Shown: positions 27,632-38,299, counted from the first letter of the stretch. The stretch: DNA of 64,000 nt from Prochlorococcus sp. AG-686-J21 (GCA_003210285.1 QCVS01000005.1:1-64000); one strand, 5' to 3'. Made by a program: numbers and translations. Notes: a model not told the origin generated them from the sequence alone.

Positions 27632-29935
27632 ATGACCATTAGCCCACCAGAAAGTGGAGAAAAAGACAAAAAGATTTTGGAATCTCCCGTCAAGGCTGAT
27701 CCCAGACCTATTGATTTTGCCAAATTAGATAAACCAGGTTTCTGGTCTAGTAAATTATCCAAAGGTCCAAAAACCACAACTTGGATTTGGAATCTGCACG
27801 CAGATGCCCATGATTTTGATATACACACAGGAGATGCTGAAGAAGCTACAAGAAAAATATTCTCAGCTCATTTCGGACATCTTGCTGTCATTTTTATATG
27901 GATGAGCGCTGCATTTTTCCATGGAGCAAGATTTTCAAATTATTCAGGATGGTTAGCTGATCCTACTCATGTAAAACCTGGAGCTCAACAAGTTTGGGCA
28001 ATAGTTGGGCAAGAGATGCTTAATGGTGATTTGGGTGCTAACTATAACGGTATTCAAATAAGTTCTGGAATATTCCACATGTGGCGAGCTTGGGGTATTA
28101 CAAATGAAAGTGAATTGATGGCATTAGCTATTGGGGCAGTAGTAATGGCTGCACTAATGCTTCATGCAGGTATCTTTCACTATCATAAAGCTGCTCCAAA
28201 AATGGAATGGTTCCAAGATGTTGAGTCAATGATGAATCATCATCTCGCAGGTCTTTTAGGACTTGGTTCTTTAGCTTGGGCGGGTCATGTTATTCATATT
28301 GGTGCTCCTACAGCAGCTCTTTTAGATGCTATTGATGCTGGAAGCCCACTACTTATTAATGGTAAAGAGATAGCGACAATTGCTGACATGCCAATGCCTC
28401 ATCAATTGTGTGATCCTCAAATTGTTGGTCAAATATTTCCAGGACTTGCAAGCGGTACAGGTAATTTCTTTAGTTTAAACTGGTTTGCTTTTTCAGATTT
28501 CTTAACTTTCAAGGGAGGACTTAATCCAGTGACAGGAAGTTTATGGATGACTGATATTGCACACCATCATGTTGCAATTGCTGTTTTATTTATAATTGCT
28601 GGTCATATGTATAGGACTAACTATGGAATTGGTCATAGTATGAAAGAAATATTAGATGCACAACAAGGAGATCCTATTCTTTTCCCAGCACCTAAGGGGC
28701 ACCAAGGTCTTTTTGACTTTATGGCTGAAAGTAGACATGCACAGCTTTCTGTTAACTTAGCAATGCTCGGTTCTCTTAGTATCTTGATCTCTCATCATAT
28801 GTATGCGATGCCTCCGTATCCATATATTGCGACTGATTACATGACTGTGCTTGGTTTATTTACTCATCATATGTGGATAGGTGGTTTATTTATAGTTGGA
28901 GCTGGAGCCCATGCAGGTATAGCGATGGTAAGAGATTACGATCCAGCAAAACATATAGATAATGTTCTAGACAGGATTTTAAAAGCTAGAGATGCGTTAA
29001 TAAGTCACCTTAATTGGGTTTGTATGTGGTTAGGTTTCCATAGTTTTGGACTCTATATTCATAACGACACAATGAGAGCTTTAGGAAGACCTCAAGATAT
29101 GTTTAGTGATTCCGCAATTCAGCTTCAACCAATATTTGCTCAATGGGTTCAAAGCATTCAAGCTTCCGCCGTAGGTACTTCAATATTGGCAGGTACAGCA
29201 GAAGCCTTACCTCATAAAGCTATAAGTGAAGTATTTAACGGAAGTTTAGTTGAAGTAGGTGGCAAGGTTGCGATTGCCCCAATTCCTTTGGGAACAGCTG
29301 ATTTGATGATTCACCACATACACGCATTCCAAATACATGTAACAGTTTTGATTCTTCTTAAAGGTGTCCTTTATGCCAGAAGCTCAAGATTAATCCCTGA
29401 TAAAGCATCACTAGGGTTCAGATTCCCATGTGATGGCCCTGGTAGAGGAGGTACATGCCAAGTTTCCTCTTGGGACCATGTTTTCTTAGCACTTTTCTGG
29501 ATGTATAACTGTCTATCAATTGTTATTTTCCATTTTTCTTGGAAAATGCAAAGTGATGTTTGGGGGCTAACAGGAGGGAATTTTGCACAAAGTGCAATCA
29601 CTATAAACGGATGGTTACGAGACTTTTTATGGGCTCAGGCAGCACAAGTATTGACAAGTTATGGTCAAGCAATAAGTATGTACGGCTTAATGTTCTTAGG
29701 TGCTCACTTTATTTGGGCATTTAGCTTAATGTTCCTTTTCAGTGGAAGAGGTTACTGGCAAGAGCTATTTGAATCAATTGTTTGGGCACATAATAAATTG
29801 AAAGTTGCTCCAACAATTCAGCCAAGAGCACTATCAATTACTCAAGGTCGTGCAGTTGGTGTAACTCACTTCTTAGTGGGCGGCATAGCTACTACTTGGG
29901 CATTCTTCCATGCTCGCCTTTTCGGGATTGGCTAA
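27632..29935 (+). CDS. psaA: Photosystem I P700 apoprotein A1
   Basis: PsaA and PsaB form the heterodimeric photosystem I core that carries P700, the chlorophyll antenna and the electron-transfer chain. The 767-residue protein has eleven hydrophobic segments with many His ligands. The FX iron-sulfur site is [20 protein letters not shown] (residues ~590-609) with its two Cys. The protein starts [14 protein letters not shown] with a GAGGTG upstream. psaB follows 28 bp downstream in one transcript. Confidence 0.99.
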   Translation: MTISPPESGEKDKKILESPVKADPRPIDFAKLDKPGFWSSKLSKGPKTTTWIWNLHADAHDFDIHTGDAEEATRKIFSAHFGHLAVIFIWMSAAFFHGARFSNYSGWLADPTHVKPGAQQVWAIVGQEMLNGDLGANYNGIQISSGIFHMWRAWGITNESELMALAIGAVVMAALMLHAGIFHYHKAAPKMEWFQDVESMMNHHLAGLLGLGSLAWAGHVIHIGAPTAALLDAIDAGSPLLINGKEIATIADMPMPHQLCDPQIVGQIFPGLASGTGNFFSLNWFAFSDFLTFKGGLNPVTGSLWMTDIAHHHVAIAVLFIIAGHMYRTNYGIGHSMKEILDAQQGDPILFPAPKGHQGLFDFMAESRHAQLSVNLAMLGSLSILISHHMYAMPPYPYIATDYMTVLGLFTHHMWIGGLFIVGAGAHAGIAMVRDYDPAKHIDNVLDRILKARDALISHLNWVCMWLGFHSFGLYIHNDTMRALGRPQDMFSDSAIQLQPIFAQWVQSIQASAVGTSILAGTAEALPHKAISEVFNGSLVEVGGKVAIAPIPLGTADLMIHHIHAFQIHVTVLILLKGVLYARSSRLIPDKASLGFRFPCDGPGRGGTCQVSSWDHVFLALFWMYNCLSIVIFHFSWKMQSDVWGLTGGNFAQSAITINGWLRDFLWAQAAQVLTSYGQAISMYGLMFLGAHFIWAFSLMFLFSGRGYWQELFESIVWAHNKLKVAPTIQPRALSITQGRAVGVTHFLVGGIATTWAFFHARLFGIG

Positions 29936-29963
29936 ATAACCTGAACTTCACCTTTTTAATTCA

Positions 29964-32192
29964 ATGGCAACAAAATTTCCAGCATTTAACCAGGGTCTAG
30001 CTCAGGACCCAACAACCCGCCGAATATGGTACGGCATAGCTACTGCTCATGACTTTGAAAGTCATGATGGGATGACTGAAGAAAAGCTCTATCAAAAGTT
30101 ATTTTCTACACATTTCGGACATCTAGCAATAATTGCCCTTTGGGTAGCCGGTAATCTTTTCCATATCGCTTGGCAAGGTAATTTTGAGCAATTTGTACTT
30201 GATCCAACTCATGTTCGTCCTATAGCTCATGCTATTTGGGATCCTCATTTTGGATCAGGTATTACCGAAGCAATGACACAGGCAGGAGCCAGCGGACCTG
30301 TAAATATAGCTTATTCAGGCTTATATCATTGGTGGTACACAATTGGAATGAGAACTAACGAGCAACTGTTCCAAGCTTCAATTTTTATGAGTATCTTGGC
30401 TTGTTGGACCTTATTTGCTGGTTGGCTACATTTGCAACCAAAATTCAGACCATCACTTGCATGGTTTAAAAACAACGAATCTAGATTAAATCATCATCTT
30501 GCCGTTTTATTTGGTTTTAGTAGTATTGCCTGGACAGGACATTTAGTTCACGTTGCAATTCCTGAATCTAGAGGTATTCATGTAGGTTGGGATAATTGGT
30601 TAACAGTTCTTCCTCATCCTGCAGGTTTAGCTCCTTTCTTTACACTTAACTGGGGAGCATATGCTCAGAATCCAGATACATTAGAACAAGTATTTGGAAC
30701 ATCAGAGGGTGCTGGCACAGCAATATTTACTTTTTTAGGTGGGCTTCATCCTCAAAGTGAAGCTTTATGGTTAACTGACATAGCTCACCATCATATTGCA
30801 ATAGGTACTGTATTTATAATTGCTGGACATATGTATAGAAATACCTTCGGTATTGGACATAGTCTAAAAGAAATTACAGAAGCACATAATACAAGACATC
30901 CACTAGATCCTCATAAAGGTAGTTTTGGAATTAATCATGATGGTATCTATGAAACTGTTACTAATTCTCTTCACTTTCAACTAGGTTTAGCGTTAGCTGC
31001 TCTTGGTGTAGCTACTTCCTTAGTTGCTCAACATATGGGAGCTCTTCCTTCGTATGCCTTTATTGCAAGAGATTACACGACACAGTCAGCTTTATACACC
31101 CATCATCAGTACATAGCCATGTTTTTAATGGTTGGTGCTTTTGCTCATGGAGCAATATTCTTTGTTAGAGACTATGATCCCGAACTGAATAAAGATAATG
31201 TATTGGCTCGTGTATTAGGAACAAAAGAAGCTCTTATAAGTCATTTAAGCTGGGTGACTATGATCCTAGGTTTTCATACATTAGGAATATATGTACATAA
31301 CGATGTTGTTGTAGCTTTTGGAAATCCTGAAAAACAAATTTTGATCGAACCTGTATTCGCTCAGTTTGTTCAGGCTGCTCAAGGTAAGATGATGTATGGA
31401 TTTAACGCTCTTCTTTCGGATCCTACTAGTGCAGCTAGTGTTGCCGCAAACTCTTTGCCAGGAAATCATTACTGGATGGATTTAATTAATAGACAAGATG
31501 CATTAAGTGCTTTTTTACCAATTGGACCAGCGGATTTCTTAGTTCATCATGCTATTGCTCTTGGACTTCATACAACTGCACTAATCCTTATTAAAGGAGC
31601 TTTAGATGCTAGAGGAACAAAACTAATTCCTGATAAGAAAGATTTGGGTTATGCATTCCCTTGTGATGGACCTGGTCGTGGAGGTACATGCGATAGCTCA
31701 TCATGGGATGCTATGTATCTAGCAATGTTCTGGGCTTTGAACTTGATTGCATGGGTAACTTTCTACTGGCATTGGAAACATTTAGCCATATGGCAAGGTA
31801 ATGTAGCTCAATTTAACGAGTCTGGGACTTATTTAATGGGTTGGTTTAGAGATTATCTTTGGTTAAACTCTGCTCAGCTAATTAATGGTTACAATCCTTT
31901 CGGTGTGAATTCACTTTCTGTTTGGGCTTGGATGTTCTTGTTCGGCCACCTAGTATGGGCTACTGGATTCATGTTCTTGATTTCATGGCGCGGTTACTGG
32001 CAAGAATTAATTGAGACTTTAGTTTGGGCACATCAGCGTACGCCAATTGCTAACCTTGTAGGCTGGAGAGATAAGCCGGTTGCACTTTCAATTGTACAAG
32101 CAAGATTAGTTGGATTAGCGCATTTCACAATTGGAAACATCCTTACTTTCGGAGCATTTGTAATAGCATCTACTTCAGGTAAGTTTGGATAA
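29964..32192 (+). CDS. psaB: Photosystem I P700 apoprotein A2
   Basis: The 742-residue partner of PsaA starts [20 protein letters not shown]. The FX motif is [20 protein letters not shown] (residues ~566-585), supplying the other two cysteines of the shared 4Fe-4S cluster. Eleven membrane spans and many chlorophyll-binding His residues are visible. It is followed by a clear intrinsic terminator, so psaA-psaB form a closed two-gene operon. Confidence 0.99.
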   Translation: MATKFPAFNQGLAQDPTTRRIWYGIATAHDFESHDGMTEEKLYQKLFSTHFGHLAIIALWVAGNLFHIAWQGNFEQFVLDPTHVRPIAHAIWDPHFGSGITEAMTQAGASGPVNIAYSGLYHWWYTIGMRTNEQLFQASIFMSILACWTLFAGWLHLQPKFRPSLAWFKNNESRLNHHLAVLFGFSSIAWTGHLVHVAIPESRGIHVGWDNWLTVLPHPAGLAPFFTLNWGAYAQNPDTLEQVFGTSEGAGTAIFTFLGGLHPQSEALWLTDIAHHHIAIGTVFIIAGHMYRNTFGIGHSLKEITEAHNTRHPLDPHKGSFGINHDGIYETVTNSLHFQLGLALAALGVATSLVAQHMGALPSYAFIARDYTTQSALYTHHQYIAMFLMVGAFAHGAIFFVRDYDPELNKDNVLARVLGTKEALISHLSWVTMILGFHTLGIYVHNDVVVAFGNPEKQILIEPVFAQFVQAAQGKMMYGFNALLSDPTSAASVAANSLPGNHYWMDLINRQDALSAFLPIGPADFLVHHAIALGLHTTALILIKGALDARGTKLIPDKKDLGYAFPCDGPGRGGTCDSSSWDAMYLAMFWALNLIAWVTFYWHWKHLAIWQGNVAQFNESGTYLMGWFRDYLWLNSAQLINGYNPFGVNSLSVWAWMFLFGHLVWATGFMFLISWRGYWQELIETLVWAHQRTPIANLVGWRDKPVALSIVQARLVGLAHFTIGNILTFGAFVIASTSGKFG

Positions 32193-32210
32193 ATTTTTAT
32201 CAAATAATTC

Positions 32211-32239
32211 AAATCACCACATTTGTGGTGATTTTTTTG
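32211..32239 (+). terminator. Rho-independent terminator of psaAB
   Basis: AAATCACCACA (32211-32221) pairs with TGTGGTGATTT (32224-32234), with a tight loop around TT, followed by a T run (32232-32238). It lies 18 bp after the psaB stop and before the next gene on the same strand. Confidence 0.85.
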
Positions 32240-32296
32240 TTTATTTTTATTGTTCTAGTTTAAGTTAAAATTATAAGATTATTAATCGTTAATCAA

Positions 32297-33259
32297 ATGA
32301 ACAATATTACTCAGTTGATTTCTATTATTATTCCTGTTTTTAATGAAGGTGAGAGTATTGGTTACTTATTAGATGAAGTTTTGAATGTTATGCAAAATAA
32401 TAAATTAAATTGTGAGTTAATAGTAGTTAATGACGGTTCGAATGATAATACTTCAACAGTATTGGATGAATTAACTAAAAAAATTAAGGAATTATCAGTT
32501 ATTTCACTTCGAAAAAATTACGGACAAACTGCCGCAATGGCTGCAGGTTTTGATACTTCTAAGGGCGAAATTGTTATTACTTTAGATGGAGACTTACAAA
32601 ATGATCCTAATGATATTCCAAAATTAATTTCACATATAAATGAAGGTTATGATTTGATTTGTGGATGGAGATATGAACGAAAAGATAAATTAATTAGTAG
32701 GCGCATACCATCAAAAATTGCTAATAAATTGATAGCTAATGTTACTGGCCTTAAGTTGCATGATTATGGATGTTCATTAAAGGCTTTTAAAAAAGAGATT
32801 GTAGATGACATTAAACTATATGGAGAACTTCATAGGTTTTTACCAGTTTTAGCGAATATAGAGGGAGCTAAAATTAAGGAAATCAAAGTTAATCATCGAA
32901 GTCGCAAATATGGTTCTAGTAAATATGGGATTGACAGAACTTTTAGGGTTTTAATGGATTTACTTACTGTTTGGTTTATGACTAAATTTTTAACAAGACC
33001 TATGTATGGATTTGGTTTCTTTGGGATTGTGAGTATTTTAATAAGTTTTGGAATGACATCCTACTTATTTATTATCAAACTCCTAGGAAATGATATTGGC
33101 AATCGGCCGATGTTAATGTTTGCTTTGATATTGGGAATTGCTGGAGTTCAATTATTTAGTTTTGGATTATTGGGTGAACTATTAATTAGAACTTATCACG
33201 AGAGTCAAAATAGGCCAATTTATAGGATTAGAAAAATTCAAAGTACTTCTAATGACTAA
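32297..33259 (+). CDS. GT2 glycosyltransferase, polyprenyl-phosphate sugar synthase type
   Basis: The 320-residue protein is a family 2 glycosyltransferase of the DPM1/GtrB type, which load a sugar from a nucleotide donor onto a polyprenyl phosphate for later use outside the membrane. IIPVFNEGESIGYLLDEV starts the domain; VVNDGSNDNT and ITLDGDLQNDPNDI give the donor and metal-binding Asp residues. Two C-terminal hydrophobic segments (residues ~235-260 and ~272-298) anchor it. A partner such as the ArnT-like enzyme at 58315-59862 could use its product; that link is inference. Confidence 0.88.
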   Translation: MNNITQLISIIIPVFNEGESIGYLLDEVLNVMQNNKLNCELIVVNDGSNDNTSTVLDELTKKIKELSVISLRKNYGQTAAMAAGFDTSKGEIVITLDGDLQNDPNDIPKLISHINEGYDLICGWRYERKDKLISRRIPSKIANKLIANVTGLKLHDYGCSLKAFKKEIVDDIKLYGELHRFLPVLANIEGAKIKEIKVNHRSRKYGSSKYGIDRTFRVLMDLLTVWFMTKFLTRPMYGFGFFGIVSILISFGMTSYLFIIKLLGNDIGNRPMLMFALILGIAGVQLFSFGLLGELLIRTYHESQNRPIYRIRKIQSTSND

Positions 33260-33263
33260 ATCT

Positions 33264-33653
33264 TTACTTAAACTTTCTAATAAGTTCAGCTGAACGTTCA
33301 ACTATCTGTAGATCCATATCTTTTAAACCACGTTTGAGTATTGGTAAGGTAGATTTATCTGCTAATTCTTCTGCAATCTTTAAAGATTGTAATTTATCTG
33401 CTGTACTCCCTTTTGATAGTTTTAACATTTTTTCTCTAAGAGTTTTTTTATAAAACTCTGAGTACTTATTAGAGCTATTTTGATAATGATTATGTTTTGT
33501 TAATGAAGGCTTAATTATATGATTTTTATTAAGTATTTCTTGTCTTAGATATAATTTCTTTTTATTAAAAGCATTGGATATATATTTTCTCTTGAAAATT
33601 ACTATAAAAAATAGTATTAAAATAATGAGAACTATTGCGAGAAAATTCAGCAT
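33264..33653 (-). CDS. Membrane-anchored small protein with HEAT-like C-terminus
   Basis: The 129-residue protein has an N-terminal membrane span (LNFLAIVLIILILFFIVIF), a basic polar linker and a helical C-terminal part (KLQSLKIAEELADKSTLPIL, then KRGLKDMDLQIVERSAELIR) that looks like one or two HEAT-type repeats. Such repeats bind other proteins. I know no named family. It converges with the glycosyltransferase gene (4-bp gap) and is divergent from psaI. Confidence 0.6.
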   Translation of the reverse strand: MLNFLAIVLIILILFFIVIFKRKYISNAFNKKKLYLRQEILNKNHIIKPSLTKHNHYQNSSNKYSEFYKKTLREKMLKLSKGSTADKLQSLKIAEELADKSTLPILKRGLKDMDLQIVERSAELIRKFK

Positions 33654-33745
33654 ATAAAAAGTTAATAATTTTTATATCATCCAGTAATAAAATTAACACT
33701 ATTTCTCCGATAAATATTAGAGTGTTTCAAGAAGTTTAAAGAATT

Positions 33746-33859
33746 ATGCCATCTGATTTAGCAAATCTCCTTCCTCCGATCTTTGTTCCATTAATTGGGA
33801 TAGCTATGCCTGCAGTCTTTATCGTACTGATAGGAAGATTAATTACTGCAACTGATTAA
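33746..33859 (+). CDS. psaI: Photosystem I subunit VIII (PsaI)
   Basis: This 37-residue single-span protein encodes MPSDLANLLPPIFVPLIGIA then MPAVFIVLIGRLITATD. The form matches PsaI, which sits at the trimer interface and stabilises PsaL binding. It is too short for common ORF cut-offs, but its placement 29 bp upstream of psaL, as in other cyanobacteria, settles the call. Confidence 0.92.
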   Translation: MPSDLANLLPPIFVPLIGIAMPAVFIVLIGRLITATD

Positions 33860-33888
33860 ATTAACTCAAAAATAACTATCAAAAAAAA

Positions 33889-34488
33889 ATGAGCGACTTT
33901 CAAAAATCATTCTCAGAATCAACAAATTCTATTAAATTTGATGATAAATATATAGATAACTCTGTCCAGCCTGATGACATTGGGGTGGCAAACCAATGGG
34001 CTGTTAAAACTGTTTCTGATCCATGTGTTGGAAATTTAGCCACGCCAGTCAATAGCGGTTATTTTACAAAAGCTTTTATTAATAACTTACCTTTTTATAG
34101 GGAAGGGATTTCTCCAAACTTTAGAGGTTTAGAGACAGGGGCAGCATTTGGTTATCTGCTATATGGACCATTTACAATGACAGGTCCACTAAGAAATTCT
34201 GAGTTTGCAATAACTGCAGGACTTCTGGCAGCTATTGGAGCGGTTCACATAATGACAGCACTTTTAGTTCTTTATAATGCACCAGGAAAGGCACCTAATG
34301 TTCAGCCTCCAGATGCCACCGTATATAATCCTCCCGCAGACTTATTTACTAGAACAGGTTGGGCTGATTTTACAAGTGGATTTTGGTTAGGTGGTTGCGG
34401 CGGAGCCGTATTTGCATGGCTTCTTGTAGGTACTCTTCATTTAGATACAATAATGCCAATTATTAAAAATATTTGGACTGCAGGTTAA
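33889..34488 (+). CDS. psaL: Photosystem I subunit XI (PsaL)
   Basis: PsaL links photosystem I monomers into trimers. The 199-residue protein shows [20 protein letters not shown], then [18 protein letters not shown], and hydrophobic spans ending with [20 protein letters not shown]. An N-terminal extension of about 35 polar residues ([14 protein letters not shown]) is longer than in most cyanobacteria, as known for Prochlorococcus. psaI lies directly upstream. Confidence 0.97.
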   Translation: MSDFQKSFSESTNSIKFDDKYIDNSVQPDDIGVANQWAVKTVSDPCVGNLATPVNSGYFTKAFINNLPFYREGISPNFRGLETGAAFGYLLYGPFTMTGPLRNSEFAITAGLLAAIGAVHIMTALLVLYNAPGKAPNVQPPDATVYNPPADLFTRTGWADFTSGFWLGGCGGAVFAWLLVGTLHLDTIMPIIKNIWTAG

Positions 34489-34537
34489 CTTCACATCCAA
34501 AAAAATTAAAAATAAAAAATAAAAATTCTATAAAAAA

Positions 34538-35293
34538 TTATCTAATAGCTTTATTCCATCTGTATGATCTTGTGATTCTTCCTGCTGAAATAAGTTTTGA
34601 TTGATAATGCAGAGAAATTTTGTCATTAGTGTCTTTTAAAGTGTCTATTCCTATGCCATTTCTTCCGTAATCTTTACCCGAACTATGGTAATAAAATCCA
34701 TCTCCTTTATAAATACCAACATGATCACATTTATTTTTGTTTCCAAAAAATAAAATATCTCCTTTTTTAAGTGATTTATTTTTTTCTTTGAAATTGAAAA
34801 TATGTCTACAAAAACTTTTAATTTGATAAGAATCTCTAGGTATATAAATTTTATGATTTAAAAAAGCCGTTTGAATTAAGCCAGAACAGTCAAAATTAGG
34901 ACCCAACGTACCACCCCAAAGATATATATTTTTTACCTTAGATCGATCTTTTATCCAATTAAGAACTAATGGAATTTTTGCTTTTATTAACATTTGATCA
35001 GATTCAACAAAACTGTTTTTAAGATCAAATCTCTCAATAAATAATTTATCTAAATCAATCCAGCATATATAACCATCTTCATAAAATTGAACTAATATCC
35101 TCGATAATTTATTTTTCCTCTGATAAAGACTTGGATAAATAAGTCTAAAAACTCTATTTTTGATTATTTCCGTCACTAAATTATTTTCAGTTTCATTTTG
35201 ATATCCAGAAATATTAATTTTTACTTTCCACCAAATAGTGTTTGAAAAATTAGTTTGCTTAAATAGTGAGATAGGGTCTATATGTTCTTTCAT
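34538..35293 (-). CDS. NlpC/P60 (C40) cell-wall peptidase
   Basis: The 251-residue protein carries a C-terminal NlpC/P60 domain. The catalytic Cys is in NFDCSGLIQTAFL, the His in CDHVGIYKGDGFYYHSSG, and GDILFFG is the usual strand between them. The first ~120 residues resemble the SH3-like bacterial domain of cyanobacterial C40 enzymes (the AvPCP type), which cleave gamma-D-Glu-diamino-acid bonds in peptidoglycan stems. No signal peptide is evident, so export or a recycling role is unclear. Its start overlaps the 5' end of the divergent serine hydrolase frame. Confidence 0.85.
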   Translation of the reverse strand: MKEHIDPISLFKQTNFSNTIWWKVKINISGYQNETENNLVTEIIKNRVFRLIYPSLYQRKNKLSRILVQFYEDGYICWIDLDKLFIERFDLKNSFVESDQMLIKAKIPLVLNWIKDRSKVKNIYLWGGTLGPNFDCSGLIQTAFLNHKIYIPRDSYQIKSFCRHIFNFKEKNKSLKKGDILFFGNKNKCDHVGIYKGDGFYYHSSGKDYGRNGIGIDTLKDTNDKISLHYQSKLISAGRITRSYRWNKAIR

Positions 35294-36196
35294 AAAATGT
35301 CTTTTTATTGTTTACAAGAAGAAATGGGTTTAGCCTTAAATGATATTTTAGAGAGAGTTTGCTCTAACAATATAGAAAATTTAAGGAATGATATCGCAAT
35401 AACTTGGATCAATTATAAAAGTGAAAACAATCATATAAATAAAGGCTTTGGATTTGGTATCAATAATAGAAAACTCATTTATCCTGCAAGCATCGTAAAG
35501 CTAATTTATGGCCTTGCTGCATACTCATGGATTGATACAAAAAAAATATTATTAACCCAAGAAATAAGTGATGCAGTCAACAAAATGCTTTTTTACTCAA
35601 GTAATGATGCAACAAGCTTTTTAATCGATATTATCACTGGGACTACAAGCGGTCCATGTATAGAAGGAGATCCTTGGGAGAATTGGAAATATCAAAGATC
35701 AATAATTAATGATTGGTTAAAAGAGTTTAATTGGAATGAATTAAATGAAATAAATTGCTGCCAAAAAACTTGGGATGATGGACCATTTGGTCGAGAAAAA
35801 GAATTTTACGGAGCTGAAAACAGTAATAGAAATATGATGACAACAGATGCCACTGCTAGGATTTTGGAGGAGATAATGATAAAGATTGATTATCAAAAAG
35901 ATAATTTAGATTTAAGAAGTTTTTTAAAAAGAAATTTAAATAAGAATGTTCTTAATAATGATCCTCTTAATCAAGTAGATGGTTTTTTAGGAGAGGGATT
36001 ACCGGAGAATATTAATTTCTGGAGTAAAGCAGGCCTCATGTCACAAGCTAGACATGATGCTGCTTGGTGGGTTAATAACGACTCTGTACAGACTTTATTA
36101 GTTGTTTTTGGTAATGGAGAAAAATACTTCAAAGATGAGACCTTATTTCCCGAAATAGCAAAGGCTGTGTATAAATATAATAATAATTTTGTTTGA
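35282..36196 (+). CDS. Beta-lactamase-like serine hydrolase
   Basis: The 304-residue protein shows three active-site motifs of class A beta-lactamase and DD-peptidase folds: SxxK (SIVK, residues 70-73), SxN (SSN, 106-108) and KxG (KAG in FWSKAGLMSQ). It may act on peptidoglycan peptides or be a general esterase. No signal peptide is seen. The first ATG overlaps the divergent C40 gene by 12 bp; ATGs at 35297 or 35324 would remove this overlap and are plausible. Pairing with a C40 peptidase suggests shared cell-wall work. Confidence 0.75.
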   Translation: MFFHKMSFYCLQEEMGLALNDILERVCSNNIENLRNDIAITWINYKSENNHINKGFGFGINNRKLIYPASIVKLIYGLAAYSWIDTKKILLTQEISDAVNKMLFYSSNDATSFLIDIITGTTSGPCIEGDPWENWKYQRSIINDWLKEFNWNELNEINCCQKTWDDGPFGREKEFYGAENSNRNMMTTDATARILEEIMIKIDYQKDNLDLRSFLKRNLNKNVLNNDPLNQVDGFLGEGLPENINFWSKAGLMSQARHDAAWWVNNDSVQTLLVVFGNGEKYFKDETLFPEIAKAVYKYNNNFV

Positions 36197-36198
36197 TA

Positions 36199-36411
36199 TT
36201 AATTTAAATCATCTAAGAAATCTCTATCTAATTTATTTGTATAGGCTTCGTAAGGTAACATCATAACCTCAGCAAAATCTAAGTCATTCAGAATCCATTC
36301 TTTATATTCAGCTATTAAACTATTTCTATCTTTATGATCTAATTCATGAATGCGTAATGCAGTATCTTTAAGGTTTTCTTTAATCAGGTTTTCAAGTTCT
36401 TTTTTATTCAT
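36199..36411 (-). CDS. Small acidic protein coupled to recombinase-like gene
   Basis: I place the start at the ATG at 36411 (70 residues, MNKKELENLIKENLKDTALR); it lies one base after the TGA of the upstream recombinase-like gene, with GGAGAAG about 11 bp before it. An ATG at 36429 would add six residues and overlap that gene. The protein is helical, acidic and Leu-rich (YKEWILNDLDFAEVMMLPYE). I recognise no family. The coupling suggests the two products work together or share regulation. Confidence 0.6.
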   Translation of the reverse strand: MNKKELENLIKENLKDTALRIHELDHKDRNSLIAEYKEWILNDLDFAEVMMLPYEAYTNKLDRDFLDDLN

Positions 36412-36412
36412 A

Positions 36413-37099
36413 TCAGCTTGCTTCTCCATCTAAAATTATTCTTCTAATTGTTGATAAAGCAATTCCAGTTTGAGTTCTGATTGATCGATATGAGCAACCC
36501 TCATTACGTAACCTCATGACTAATGATTCTTTTAAAGGACTAATTTTCGGTCTGCCACCTAAATTATTTCCATTTAATCTTCTTTGCGAAATAAGTTCTT
36601 TTTTCCTTTCTCCCAAACACTCATTATCTAAATTATCTAACTCATATAAAATATTAAAGATAGACAAAGATATCTCTGATGAATGTTTGGGGGATAAAAA
36701 ACCAGATAAAGTTCTCAACCTAATATCATTATTCAAGAGTTTATGAATTGTTTTTATACATTCATTCCTATTAGCAAATGCTCGATCTAGTTTTGTTACG
36801 ACTAATTCATCTCCTTTTGATAAATAATTTAGAGCTTTTTTAAGTTCGGGTTTTGTTTCTTCATCTAAACTTACGATTTCAGAAAATATTAAGCTGCAAC
36901 CCTCATTTTTAAGGCATGTTATTTGTTCTTTTAAGTAGTCAAATTCACTATCTATAGCTCTTGCATATCCAATGGTTTTAGATTTTTTATTTTTTTCAGA
37001 TAAAAGAAAACGTTTTCTTTTAAATTTAATAGTCAATGTTTTAATACATATATTTTTAACTGTATCAAATACTTTAAAAAAAAACACTTTATAGAACAT
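36413..37099 (-). CDS. Serine-recombinase-like protein, catalytic serine missing
   Basis: The 228-codon frame has a resolvase/invertase-type N-terminal domain followed by a Gly-Arg-Pro hinge (NNLGGRPKISP) and a helix-turn-helix (MRLRNEGCSYRSIRTQTGIA, LSTIRRII). In active enzymes the motif is YARVSTxxQ with a nucleophilic Ser; here it reads IGYARAIDSEFDYL, with Ile in the Ser position. The KLDRxxR motif reads KLDRAFANRN, so its second Arg is also displaced. It is therefore probably a DNA-binding regulator rather than a recombinase. The first ~40 codons are AT-rich and the true start may be downstream. Confidence 0.7.
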   Translation of the reverse strand: MFYKVFFFKVFDTVKNICIKTLTIKFKRKRFLLSEKNKKSKTIGYARAIDSEFDYLKEQITCLKNEGCSLIFSEIVSLDEETKPELKKALNYLSKGDELVVTKLDRAFANRNECIKTIHKLLNNDIRLRTLSGFLSPKHSSEISLSIFNILYELDNLDNECLGERKKELISQRRLNGNNLGGRPKISPLKESLVMRLRNEGCSYRSIRTQTGIALSTIRRIILDGEAS

Positions 37100-37148
37100 T
37101 ATTCTGTAATAAAATATAGAATATTACCTAAAAAGTAATAGAATATTA
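37092..37148. promoter_or_regulatory. Three TAGAAYATTA direct repeats at the recombinase-like gene start
   Basis: TAGAACATTA (37092-37101), TAGAATATTA (37117-37126) and TAGAATATTA (37139-37148) lie in the same orientation at spacings of 25 and 22 bp. The first copy covers the annotated ATG of the recombinase-like gene. Related TTCTA/TTCTG elements in the other orientation follow at about 37174-37193. Spacing near two helical turns suits repeated protein binding; autoregulation is inference. Confidence 0.4.
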
Positions 37149-37405
37149 TGTATTTAAACTATACTAAAAATGACGTTCTGTATATTGTTCTATTTTATGT
37201 TATGAGAACAATTAGCACATTATATAATTAGTTTGTATTGGAAAATACTAAAAAAATTTAATACTTCTTTTTTTTTTTCTAAAAGTAATATTTAAATTTC
37301 TTCCAGATTTAATTAGAAATTTAATTGCTATATTGAAGTAAATAAAACATAGTAAAATTTGATTTTTTGATTAAAATTAGGGTTAATTAAGTTGAATAAA
37401 TTAAT
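37100..37405. other. AT-rich divergent region between recombinase-like gene and lipA
   Basis: The 306-bp stretch holds no ORF of note. It contains the TAGAAYATTA repeats near its left end, an AT-rich centre with a T11 run (about 37269-37279), and the promoter area of lipA at the right. No hairpin-plus-T-run terminator or tRNA is visible. Confidence 0.5.
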
Positions 37406-38299
37406 TTGACTAATATTTCTAATAATGCGGTTTCGAAGCCTGACTGGTTAAGAGTAAAAGCACCTCAAGTTGAGAGAATAGGAAATACTGCGAATTTGTT
37501 GAGTGATTTAAAATTAAATACTGTATGTCAAGAAGCAAGCTGTCCTAATATTGGCGAATGTTTTGCTAGTGGAACTGCAACTTTTCTAATCATGGGCCCA
37601 GGCTGTACTAGAGCTTGTCCATATTGCGATATTGATTTTGATAGATCCCAGAGAGATTTAGACCCAACAGAACCTGATCGTTTGGCAGAGGCTGTTTTTA
37701 GAATGAAACTTAAACATGTTGTGATTACCTCTGTTAATAGAGATGATCTAGGTGATGGGGGAGCTTCACAGTTTTATAAATGTGTTTCGGAAGTTAGAAA
37801 AAAATCTCCTGAAACAACTATTGAATTATTAATTCCAGATTTATGTGGTAAATGGTCAGCACTTGAAAAGATTTTAGATTCTAAACCAAACGTTTTAAAT
37901 CATAATATTGAGACTGTCCGAGCTTTGTATAGGAAAGTCCGACCACAAGGAAACTATCAAAGAACTTTAGAATTACTTAAAAGAACAAGAGAATATTTCC
38001 CAAGTGTTTATACCAAATCTGGCTTTATGTTGGGATTAGGAGAAAAGGATGATGAAGTTTTAAATCTTCTAATGGATTTAAGAAAAAATGATGTAGATAT
38101 AGTTACTATTGGCCAATACTTATCTCCAGGGCCAAAACATCTTCAGGTCCAAAGATTTGTCACCCCTTCGAAATTTAATTATTTTAAATTATTTGGAGAA
38201 AATGAATTAGGTTTTATGCAAGTTGTCAGTTCTCCTTTAACTCGTAGTAGTTATCATGCTGAAGAGATCCAGAAACTTATGAAAAAGTTTCCAAGATAA
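37406..38299 (+). CDS. lipA: Lipoyl synthase (TTG start)
   Basis: LipA inserts two sulfurs into octanoyl groups on lipoate-dependent enzymes, using radical SAM chemistry. All cluster ligands are present: the auxiliary cluster [12 protein letters not shown] (CX4CX5C, residues ~42-53), the radical SAM cluster CTRACPYC (CX3CX2C, ~68-75), and the C-terminal RSSYHAEE. 297 residues is normal. The frame opens with TTG ([20 protein letters not shown]); no closer ATG exists. Confidence 0.96.
   Translation: MTNISNNAVSKPDWLRVKAPQVERIGNTANLLSDLKLNTVCQEASCPNIGECFASGTATFLIMGPGCTRACPYCDIDFDRSQRDLDPTEPDRLAEAVFRMKLKHVVITSVNRDDLGDGGASQFYKCVSEVRKKSPETTIELLIPDLCGKWSALEKILDSKPNVLNHNIETVRALYRKVRPQGNYQRTLELLKRTREYFPSVYTKSGFMLGLGEKDDEVLNLLMDLRKNDVDIVTIGQYLSPGPKHLQVQRFVTPSKFNYFKLFGENELGFMQVVSSPLTRSSYHAEEIQKLMKKFPR

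Noticed and set aside
36413-37099. Active site-specific recombinase or mobile element marker
   Set aside because: The catalytic Ser and a conserved Arg are missing and no inverted repeats or flanking duplications typical of an element were seen.
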